DNA from: an uncultured Verrucomicrobiota bacterium
Lineage (GTDB): Bacteria > Verrucomicrobiota > Verrucomicrobiia > Limisphaerales > UBA9464
Assembly: GCA_903922605.1 (NCBI GenBank)
Contig: CAIXUG010000042.1
Span: 18,933 to 82,932 of the forward strand
Length of the DNA: 64,000 nucleotides
Direction of reading: 5' to 3'
The notes under the pieces were generated by a model. That model did no database searches, was not told the origin of the DNA, and saw nothing but the letters and a program-made list of their open reading frames with translations. The stretch's first letter is position 1. Every line of letters begins with the position of its first letter. Of this stretch, positions 34,628-42,953 are shown in pieces. Both the position numbers and the translations under genes were made by a program.

Positions 34628-37600
34628 ATGGAATTGCGCCCTATTGCCCGGCTCCGTCATATCCTGTCGGCCGTTTCGCTGCTTTTCGCCGCCGTGACCC
34701 AGGCGGCACCGCCGGCGGGGACCGCGGTCGACGCCAACTTCTTTCGACCGCAGTCGGAAACTCCGGGGCCTTCCTCCCGCCGGTCGGGCATCGTCATTTC
34801 CGAGGTGATGTACCATCCGGCCGCGCGAACCGACGGGCGCAACCTCCAGTTCATCGAGATCTTTAACTCGTTGCCATGGTTTCAGGACATGGCCGGCTGG
34901 AAGATTAGCGGAGACATCAGCTACACCTTTCCGGCCAATTTCGTCCTGAATCCGCTTTCCTATGCGGTCATCGCGGCGGCGCCTGATGACCTGGCGGCCG
35001 TTACCGGGCAATCCAATGCGCTCGGCCCGTTCAGCGGATCACTCGCCAGTGGCAGCGGTAAGCTCAATCTGGTGCATCGCAACGGCGGCGTATTCTTTGA
35101 GCTGAGTTACGACAGCCAGCCACCCTGGCCCGTGGCGCCGGATGGCGGCGGGCACTCGCTGGTGTTGGCGCGCCCGAGCTATGGTGAGGCCGATGTGCGC
35201 GCCTGGGATGCCAGTGCCTATGTGGGCGGCTCACCCGGGGTGGCGGAGCCGGCCGTGACCAACCAGCTCCGAACGGTGGTGATCAACGAGGTGCTGGCGA
35301 AAAACGGGAACGGATCGCCCGGTTTTTTGGAGCTGTTCAACTACGCCAATACGCCGGCGGATCTGAGCGGCTGCGTGCTGACGGATGATCCGGCCCTGGC
35401 GAAGTACGTCTTTCCGACGAACACCATCACGGACGCCCTGGGCTTCGTGAGCCTGACGGAGACGCAGCTGGGATTCGGCCTCCGCACCGGCGGTGAGACG
35501 GTCTATCTGATCGCGGCGGACGGCTCTCGCGTGCTGGACGTGGTGCGTTTTGGTCCGCAGGAGGCGGATGTCAGCACCGGGCGTACACCGGATGGTGCGC
35601 CGGGCTGGCAGCGGCTGGCCACGCCGACACCGGCGGGTACCAACGCCAGTCCGGCGGTTCCGCCCGTTGTGATCAACGAGATCATGGTCCATCCCATCAG
35701 CGAAAATGACCTGGAGCAATACATCGAGTTGTACAATCCCGGGGCGGCGGCGGTTCCGCTGACCGGCTGGGCGTTGCAGGGCGCGGTGGCCTACGTCTTT
35801 CCGACGGGCAGCTCGCTGCCGGCGCACGGATATGCGGTCGTGGCCAAGAGCGCCGCGACCCTGAAGCCGCTGTATGCGACCCTTACGGACAGCAATCTTT
35901 ACGGCGATTTTAGCGGCAAACTCAGTCACAGCGGGGAGCGGCTTGAACTTGCCAAGCCGATTTACACCATCACCACCAACAAGTCGGGACAGGTCAGCAC
36001 CAACCTCGCCCGTCGGGTGGTGGTGGAAGATGTCACCTATGGCACGGGCGGCCGCTGGGGCAAGTGGAGCGATGGGGGAGGCAGCAGCCTGGAACTGCGC
36101 GATCCCAATTCGGACCGGAGTCTGGCGCCGAGCTGGGGCGACAGCGACGAGACGGCGAAATCCCCCTGGGTCACCGTTGAGAATACCGGCGTGCTCGACA
36201 ACGGAAACCCGAACCACCCGCCGGTCGGGCTTGAAATCATCCTTTACGGTCCGGGCGAATGTCTCGTGGATAACGTGGAGGTGATCGGTCCCGGCGGCAC
36301 CAACCGGCTGGCCAACCCCGACTTTGAAACCGGAACCACCGGCTGGGTGTTTCAAGGGAACCACGGGGCGACCTCGCTGGAGACCATTGAGGGCTACCAG
36401 AGCAAACAGTCGCTGCACATCCGGACGACCGGAGCGGGCCATACCGGGCCCAACCGTATCCGGGTGCCGCTCCGCACCGCGCTGGCTGCCGGGCAGACCG
36501 CGACGCTGCGCGCCAAGGTACGCTGGCTGAAAGGCAGCCCCACCATCCTCCTCCGCCTGCACGGTAACTGGCTGGATGCCCCTGGCCAGATCTTGGCGAC
36601 CCACAGCCTGGGGACGCCGGGTGCGCCCAATACCCAGGCGGTGGCCAATCAGGGCCCGGCCATCACCGAGGTCAGCCATTATCCCATCCTCCCCGCCGCC
36701 GGCCAGGCGGTGACAGTGACCGCCCGGGTCAGCGACCCGGACGGGATTGGCACGCTGGTGCTGCGCTGGCGACACGATCCGGTGGCTACGACCAATGAGG
36801 TAGTGATGGTTGACCGTGGTTCGGGGCTGTTCACCGCGACGATTCCGGGGCAGGCGGCGGGTTCCTTGGTGGCCTTTCACATCGTGGCCACCGATGCCGC
36901 GCCGAGCCCGGCGGAAGCCCGCTTTCCCGCCGACGCGCCGGCCCACGAGTGCCTGGTGCGCTGGGGGGAAACCCTGGTCAAAGGCGGCCTCGGCAGTTAC
37001 CGCCTGTGGGCGACAGCGGCGACCATCAGCCGTTGGACCACGCGGGAGAAGCTGAGCAACGACCCGCTGGATGTGACTTTTGCCTACGGCAACACCCGGG
37101 TCATTTACAATGCCGGCAGCCAGTACAGCGGCAGCCCGTATCACGCCCCTGGCTACACGACGCCCACCGCCAGCAACTGCGACTACCTGCTCGTGGTTCC
37201 CCCGGATGACAAATTCCTGGGCGAGGAGGAGATGGAACTGCTCCAGCCCGGAAACGGCGGTGGCGACACCACCGTCCAGGAGGAGACTCATGCCTACTGG
37301 ATCGCAGAGGAGCTGGGCCTCCCTTATTGCCACCGGCGGCCGGTGCTGATGTACGTGAACGGCATCAAGCGCGGCATCACCTACGACGACGCGCAACAGC
37401 CCAACTCCGACTTCGTCAAGGAGTGGTTTCCCGACGATCCCAACGGCGAGCTTCGCAAGATCCAGCTCTGGTTCGAGTTCGACAACGCCGGCGTGAACTT
37501 CGACGCCGTCGGCGCCGACCTGTCGAAATATACGACCACGGGCGGAGTCAAGAAGCCCGCCCGCTACCGGTGGATCTGGCCGCTGCGCGCTTTTGGCGGT

Positions 37601-40492
37601 GATCCCAACAACTTCACCAACCTCTACGCGCTGGTCGATGCGGTGAACTCCGCCACCACCCCGGCCGACAGCTACACCCACACGCTCCTCAACACGACCG
37701 ATGTGGACGAGTGGTTCCGCACGCATGTGACGGAGCACCTGGTCGGCAACAACGACAGCTATAGCTACGGCGGCGGCCAGAACATGTATGCCTACAAGCC
37801 GACCAACGGACCCTGGAGGCTGCTCATCTGGGACATCGACTTCGCGTTCTCCTCCGCTGGTGCCACTTCTGACATGTTTGGCATCGGCGGGCAGAATGTC
37901 GGCCCGATCAATACGCATCCGCCCTTTGCCCGGATGTATTGGCAGGCGATGATCGACGCCGTCAACGGCCCGCTGGTTGCAACCCGTTCCAGTGCCATCC
38001 TTGATTCCCGTTACAACGGCATCAAGAACAACGGTGGCATCGGTATTGGCTCCAATGCTTCGATCAAGACCTACATTGCCTCCCGCCGCGCCTACCTCCT
38101 TGGCCTGATCAACGGCAAAGGTGCGTCGCTGACCTATACCTCGAATGGCGGCACCGATTTCACCACAGCCAACAACTTCGTCACGCTGACCGGCACTGCC
38201 CCACTGGCGGCCCGCACCCTCACGCTCAATGGTGTGCCGATCCAGGTCACCTGGACCACCCTGTCCAACTGGACCTACCAGCTGCCGCTGAACTCCGGCA
38301 CGAACCTGCTCGTGCTCGGCGGCCTCGATCCTCACGGCACGCCCATCACCAACCGTCCCTCGTCCATCACCGCCATCGTGTCACCCACGCCCGATGCTCC
38401 CGAGGGGCACCTCGTAATCAACGAGGTGATGCACCATCCGAGCCAGGCCGGTGGCGGATATCTGGAACTGCGGAACATATCCACCACGACCGCGTACGAC
38501 CTGACGGGTTGGCGGATCGATGGGCTGGGCTTCACGTTCCCACCGGCGAGCTATCTCGCCGCCGGGGCCTATGCGGTGGTCGTGGAAAACACGAATGTCT
38601 TCACCCAGCTTTACGGCAATCCGATCCAGCCAATGGGCGTTTACAGCGGCCACTTTGCGGAGAACGGCGAAACCATCCGCCTCCTTCGCCCAGATCCCGC
38701 CACCGGGACCGACCTCGTCGTGGACACCTTCACGTACGAGACGGTGCCACCGTGGCCGGCCGGGGCGCTGGCGGGTGCGGCGCTGCAGTTGCGCGATCCG
38801 CTCCAGGACAACAACCGCGTGGCCAACTGGGATGCGGTGACGGTCGGCGGTCCGACGATCACGCCCGAATGGAAGCGCGAGGTTGTCACCGGCAAGGCGA
38901 CCAGCTCCGCACTATACATCTACCTCAATGATCCGGGAGAAGCCTACATTGACGACATCAAGCTGGTGGCCGGCACCAACCCGGATGGCGGGCCGAACCT
39001 GCTGGCTGACGGTGATTTCGAGTCCGGATTCCCCGGCCCCTATGCCGTTGCGAGCAATCATAGCGGGTCCGCTCTCAGCACCAGCATTTTGCATTCGGGC
39101 AAGGCCAGCCTGCACATGGTGTCCACGGCACCCGGTTCCGGCCGGACCACAGCCATCACCCGGGACATCACCCCCACGCTGACGGTGAACGCCACCTACA
39201 CCCTCAGCTTTTGGTACCGCACCCAGCAAAAAGGCGGGACCCTGACCCTGCGCCTGAATGGCACCGGCATCGGTACCTCGGTTGATCTCAACCCGTCGGC
39301 GACCCAGGCCGCGCTTTTCACCCCGGGCCGTGAAAATTCCCTCTCCGTCACCCTGCCGAATCTGCCGCCGGTCTGGCTGAACGAACTGGCCCAACAGAAT
39401 CTCAGCGGTCCCACGGACCGTTTTGGCGAGCATGACCCCTGGGTGGAGCTCTACAACGGCGGCGCCAGCCCGTTGCCGCTGACCAACTGCTACCTGGCCT
39501 CCTCGCTCACCAACCTCACCGAATGGCCCTTCCCGGCCGGCGCACAGATCCCGGCCCACGGTTTCCTGCTCACCTGGCTGGATGGTCAGCCGGGGCAGTC
39601 GCTCGCCTCCGAACCTCACACCAGTTTCCACGCTGACTCCGGTGATGGCCTGCTGGTGTTCAGCTTTGTGGCGGGCGGCCGGACCAACCTCATGGACTAT
39701 CTCCGCTACAGTCCGGTCGGGCCGGACCGGGCCATCGGTGACTATCCGGACGGCGACCTGAGCTCACGGCATCTCTTCGCCCTGCCCACACCCGGCACTG
39801 CCAACACGCTCAGCGCTCCCCTCATCCCGGTGTTCATCAATGAGTGGATGGCCGACAACAAGTCCACCATCGCCGAACCGACTGATGGCAGCTACAGCGA
39901 CTGGTTCGAGCTTTACAACGCCGGCACCAGTCCGGTGAACCTGGCCGGTTTCTACCTGTCGAATACGCTTACCAACCGCACCGGCTTTGCGATTCCGCCC
40001 GGGTATGTGATTCCGGCGGGCGGACGCCTGCTCGTCTGGGCGGACAAGAAGACCGCGGCCAACCTGCCGGCCGATCCCGATCTGCACGTCGATTTCAAGC
40101 TCTCGGCCGCCGGTGAAGCCATCGTGCTTTCAGCCGCAGACGGCACGATCATCGACGCGGTCACCTTTGGGCAGCAGCTGCCCGATGTGAGCGAAGGGCG
40201 TGTGCCGGACGGCGGACCGATTGCCGGGGCACTGGAGGTGCCCACCCCGGGTGCTGTGAATGTCGTCCCGGCACCGCAGGTGTTTGCGATCAGTCTTGGC
40301 AACGGCTTTGCCACGGTTTCGTGGCGGTCGCTCCCCGGCGTCACCTATCTGCTGGAAGCGGCTGCAAGCCTGGACAATCCGGTGTGGTCACCGGTCGGAG
40401 TGTCGCAGAAGGCGAGCAGTTCGAGCCTGACCGTGACCGAGCCGATCCCGGAGGATGCCGCCCGTTATTATCGCGTGAACGTGGTCCAGTAA
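34628..40492 (+). CDS. Giant exported lamin-tail/CotH protein
   Basis: 1954 aa with signal peptide (1-26). Domains in order: lamin-tail domains at about 53-200, 216-330 and 346-465 (each opening V[VI]NE[VI]M-like); a carbohydrate-binding-like jelly roll at about 561-665 (NPDFETG); an Ig-like stretch at 676-770; a CotH kinase-like domain at about 800-1130, with NNDSYSYGGGQNMYAY and LLIWDIDFAF (probable metal-binding Asp); a lamin-tail domain at about 1260; a second jelly roll (ADGDFESG, about 1456); two more lamin-tail domains (about 1580, 1734); and a terminal module ending ARYYRV. CotH domains elsewhere phosphorylate proteins; cell-surface activity here is inferred. The GH-like gene starts 94 bp downstream. 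Confidence 0.92.
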   Translation: MELRPIARLRHILSAVSLLFAAVTQAAPPAGTAVDANFFRPQSETPGPSSRRSGIVISEVMYHPAARTDGRNLQFIEIFNSLPWFQDMAGWKISGDISYTFPANFVLNPLSYAVIAAAPDDLAAVTGQSNALGPFSGSLASGSGKLNLVHRNGGVFFELSYDSQPPWPVAPDGGGHSLVLARPSYGEADVRAWDASAYVGGSPGVAEPAVTNQLRTVVINEVLAKNGNGSPGFLELFNYANTPADLSGCVLTDDPALAKYVFPTNTITDALGFVSLTETQLGFGLRTGGETVYLIAADGSRVLDVVRFGPQEADVSTGRTPDGAPGWQRLATPTPAGTNASPAVPPVVINEIMVHPISENDLEQYIELYNPGAAAVPLTGWALQGAVAYVFPTGSSLPAHGYAVVAKSAATLKPLYATLTDSNLYGDFSGKLSHSGERLELAKPIYTITTNKSGQVSTNLARRVVVEDVTYGTGGRWGKWSDGGGSSLELRDPNSDRSLAPSWGDSDETAKSPWVTVENTGVLDNGNPNHPPVGLEIILYGPGECLVDNVEVIGPGGTNRLANPDFETGTTGWVFQGNHGATSLETIEGYQSKQSLHIRTTGAGHTGPNRIRVPLRTALAAGQTATLRAKVRWLKGSPTILLRLHGNWLDAPGQILATHSLGTPGAPNTQAVANQGPAITEVSHYPILPAAGQAVTVTARVSDPDGIGTLVLRWRHDPVATTNEVVMVDRGSGLFTATIPGQAAGSLVAFHIVATDAAPSPAEARFPADAPAHECLVRWGETLVKGGLGSYRLWATAATISRWTTREKLSNDPLDVTFAYGNTRVIYNAGSQYSGSPYHAPGYTTPTASNCDYLLVVPPDDKFLGEEEMELLQPGNGGGDTTVQEETHAYWIAEELGLPYCHRRPVLMYVNGIKRGITYDDAQQPNSDFVKEWFPDDPNGELRKIQLWFEFDNAGVNFDAVGADLSKYTTTGGVKKPARYRWIWPLRAFGGDPNNFTNLYALVDAVNSATTPADSYTHTLLNTTDVDEWFRTHVTEHLVGNNDSYSYGGGQNMYAYKPTNGPWRLLIWDIDFAFSSAGATSDMFGIGGQNVGPINTHPPFARMYWQAMIDAVNGPLVATRSSAILDSRYNGIKNNGGIGIGSNASIKTYIASRRAYLLGLINGKGASLTYTSNGGTDFTTANNFVTLTGTAPLAARTLTLNGVPIQVTWTTLSNWTYQLPLNSGTNLLVLGGLDPHGTPITNRPSSITAIVSPTPDAPEGHLVINEVMHHPSQAGGGYLELRNISTTTAYDLTGWRIDGLGFTFPPASYLAAGAYAVVVENTNVFTQLYGNPIQPMGVYSGHFAENGETIRLLRPDPATGTDLVVDTFTYETVPPWPAGALAGAALQLRDPLQDNNRVANWDAVTVGGPTITPEWKREVVTGKATSSALYIYLNDPGEAYIDDIKLVAGTNPDGGPNLLADGDFESGFPGPYAVASNHSGSALSTSILHSGKASLHMVSTAPGSGRTTAITRDITPTLTVNATYTLSFWYRTQQKGGTLTLRLNGTGIGTSVDLNPSATQAALFTPGRENSLSVTLPNLPPVWLNELAQQNLSGPTDRFGEHDPWVELYNGGASPLPLTNCYLASSLTNLTEWPFPAGAQIPAHGFLLTWLDGQPGQSLASEPHTSFHADSGDGLLVFSFVAGGRTNLMDYLRYSPVGPDRAIGDYPDGDLSSRHLFALPTPGTANTLSAPLIPVFINEWMADNKSTIAEPTDGSYSDWFELYNAGTSPVNLAGFYLSNTLTNRTGFAIPPGYVIPAGGRLLVWADKKTAANLPADPDLHVDFKLSAAGEAIVLSAADGTIIDAVTFGQQLPDVSEGRVPDGGPIAGALEVPTPGAVNVVPAPQVFAISLGNGFATVSWRSLPGVTYLLEAAASLDNPVWSPVGVSQKASSSSLTVTEPIPEDAARYYRVNVVQ

Positions 40493-40585
40493 CCTCTCCG
40501 CCGAAGCCGCCGCGTGCCAGCCGATCGCAGAATGACAGATTCCGCGCTCCTACTGCGGCCGGCTCTTCGGCAAACTGGGCTGACC

Positions 40586-42949
40586 ATGTCCCTGCGGCTT
40601 ACGGCGCTGCTGTTTCTGCTGACCGGAGTTTCCCTGCTGGCCGAAACCACGGGCACCCGCCCGTTGCCAGCGCATCCGGGCAACGTGTTCGTCGTGGGTG
40701 AGGAAGTGAGGATCCCGCTGCCGATGCTGGAGCCCGTGGATGCGTGGCGCGCGCAGACCGCCGAGGGCGACATGGTGGCGCAGGGCATGGGTGGAGTTGC
40801 CGTGCTGGGCCGGCTGCCCGTGGGCTATTATGAGATTCGCGATGACCGGACGAACCGGGTTGCTTTCGCGGTCATTGCGCCGTTGCTGGTGCCACCCTCG
40901 GAAAACACGCCGATCGCCCTCGACCTCGCCAGTGCTTGGAATATCGCCCCGACCAACTGGCCGGCGGCGGCAAATCTGGCCCGCCTCTCCGGAGTGACCT
41001 GGGTCCGTGACCGCTTCACGTGGTCCGAGCTGGAACCGGTGCCCAGGCTGCTCGCACCGCACACGCGCTTCGATGATTCCGCAGCAGCGCTGGATGCGGC
41101 CGGTTTGCATGTCCTGACCGTGAACCACCTGACCCCGCCGTGGGGCGGAGACGACTCCAGCCGCTTCCCGACCGACCTGCGCGATGTGTACGGCTTCTTT
41201 CGCGGCGTGTCGGCCCGCTGGCAGGGAAAAATCAGCGCAATCGAGCCGTGGAACGAGGCGGAGATCGATGTCTTCGGCGGTCATCTGGGGTGCGAGATCG
41301 CGGCGTTCCAGAAGGCGGCATGGCTGGGCATCAAGGCGGGCAATCCGCTCATGGTCGCCTGCCAGAGCGCCTTTGCCGTGCCGCAGCACCGGATTCTGGA
41401 GGACTTCAGGGCCAACGAGCCGGCGGCCTACTTCGACACGTTCAACCTGCATCACTACGCCGCGCCGAGGGATTATGGGGCGCTTTACGGCGAGTTTCGA
41501 GCCGCGGCGGCGGGACGGCCGCTCTGGACGACCGAAGCGAACTGGCCGTTGCACTGGAGCGACGAGGCTTCCCGGGAACTGCGTGACGCGGATGCGCGGG
41601 AATCGGCCACCCGGGTGGCCAAGGTGTTTGCTTCGGCGATTCACGAAGGGGCGCGTCGGGTGTTCTGGTTCCTGCTGCCGCACTACAGCGAGGGTTCGAC
41701 GCAGTTCGGCCTGCTCCGGGCCGACCTGACTCCGCGCCCGGGTTACGTGGCGCTGGCTGCGGCCGGGCGCTTTCTCGCGGAGGCGCAGCCGTTGGGGCGG
41801 CTGGACACGGCCACCAACGTCACCGCGTTTGCCTTTGCGGCCCGACCCGATGGACGGCCTCAGATCGTGGTGGTGGCCTGGTCCGAAGAGGGCACCTCTA
41901 CCCTGGCGCTGCCCAAGGTGCCGATGACGGTCATGGATTACCTCGGACGTCCCCTGCGCAGTCTGACGAATGCACCGGTGCTGACCTCCGCGCCGCTGTA
42001 CGCGCTGCTGCCCTACGGCGCGGAAAAGCTGCTGCAGCTCACGCCACCGCCCGGGTTGGCGGCGCGGGCGAAGGCGTCACCTTCGCCCGTGGTGTTGCAG
42101 GTGGTCTGGCCGCCGGCGCGCGCGGTGCGCAGCCGGTCGGCATTGCGGCTTTCCGACAGCAGGGCGGAGACCATCCCCTTGTATGCCTATAACTTCAGCG
42201 GCCAACGGGTGCAGGGAACCGTAGGCCTGGATCAGCCCAGCCCGCTGGTGCTGGGCCTGCGCGAGGGACCGGGCGAGCCGCAGTCCGAGCTGGCAATCAC
42301 CCTCGAAACCGGCGAGCGCAAGGCCCTCGGGCTCGTGGTGGATGCACGCCGGGCGGCCCCCGACTGGTTCGACCTGCCCGCCCGCGTGGATGGTGATTTC
42401 GGGCGGCTGGGCCATAGCGTGCTGTCACTGAACTTCGCGCCGGCCTCGGAAACCGTATCCGTGAAGAGCAAGGCGCTGGTGTCCGGCGCCGACGTGGCGA
42501 AACGATGGGAACTCTCGGCTTCGGGCAAGGGCCGGGTTGCGGTCTCCCTGACCAAAGGAGTGGGCGTGACGTTCACGGCCTCACCCAGGAGCGACAACCG
42601 CTACTGCTATCCCCGGCTCGCGTTGGACCCGGTCGATCCGCTGGATCGCGACATTGTCGGTCTCGAAGTCGCGCTGACTCCGTTGGAGGGCGAAGGGAAG
42701 TTTCAGGTCATCGTCGAAGAACTCGGGGGTGCCTCCTACATCATGCCCATCCGTCCGTCGCCCCGATTGGGCCGCACGACGGATTGCGTCGCCTGGTTTG
42801 ACGATGCGACCTGGGGCGCGACCTGGTCGCTGCCAGATGCCAACTCGCAGCTCGACCCCGACCAGATCGTGGCCGTGCGCATCGGTTGCAACACCAAGGA
42901 CCCGAAGGTGAAGTTCGCCATCCGCAACGTGCGCTGGCTGCGGCGCTAG
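40586..42949 (+). CDS. Exported glycoside-hydrolase-like protein (clan GH-A fold)
   Basis: 787 aa, signal peptide SLRLTALLFLLTGVSLLAE. A TIM-barrel region (about residues 110-420) shows WVRDRFTWSELEP, then acid/base candidate Glu224 in EPWNEAEID and nucleophile candidate Glu317 in WTTEANWP, the two-Glu pattern of clan GH-A (GH39/GH5-like). FNLHHYAAP lies between them. A further ~360 residues are beta-sandwich-like, with an ending similar to CBM/galactose-binding modules (GCNTKDPKVKFAIRNVRW). The start ATG 40586 is the one that gives a signal peptide; frames 24 and 18 codons longer exist. Substrate unknown; likely a polysaccharide enzyme acting outside the cytosol. Convergent with the RCC1 gene, 4 bp apart. 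Confidence 0.82.
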   Translation: MSLRLTALLFLLTGVSLLAETTGTRPLPAHPGNVFVVGEEVRIPLPMLEPVDAWRAQTAEGDMVAQGMGGVAVLGRLPVGYYEIRDDRTNRVAFAVIAPLLVPPSENTPIALDLASAWNIAPTNWPAAANLARLSGVTWVRDRFTWSELEPVPRLLAPHTRFDDSAAALDAAGLHVLTVNHLTPPWGGDDSSRFPTDLRDVYGFFRGVSARWQGKISAIEPWNEAEIDVFGGHLGCEIAAFQKAAWLGIKAGNPLMVACQSAFAVPQHRILEDFRANEPAAYFDTFNLHHYAAPRDYGALYGEFRAAAAGRPLWTTEANWPLHWSDEASRELRDADARESATRVAKVFASAIHEGARRVFWFLLPHYSEGSTQFGLLRADLTPRPGYVALAAAGRFLAEAQPLGRLDTATNVTAFAFAARPDGRPQIVVVAWSEEGTSTLALPKVPMTVMDYLGRPLRSLTNAPVLTSAPLYALLPYGAEKLLQLTPPPGLAARAKASPSPVVLQVVWPPARAVRSRSALRLSDSRAETIPLYAYNFSGQRVQGTVGLDQPSPLVLGLREGPGEPQSELAITLETGERKALGLVVDARRAAPDWFDLPARVDGDFGRLGHSVLSLNFAPASETVSVKSKALVSGADVAKRWELSASGKGRVAVSLTKGVGVTFTASPRSDNRYCYPRLALDPVDPLDRDIVGLEVALTPLEGEGKFQVIVEELGGASYIMPIRPSPRLGRTTDCVAWFDDATWGATWSLPDANSQLDPDQIVAVRIGCNTKDPKVKFAIRNVRWLRR

Positions 42950-42953
42950 GCCG

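Noticed and set aside
35231..38335. 1034-codon minus-strand frame opposite the lamin-tail/CotH gene
   Set aside because: Complement of a strongly supported gene; low-complexity residues and no recognisable domain.
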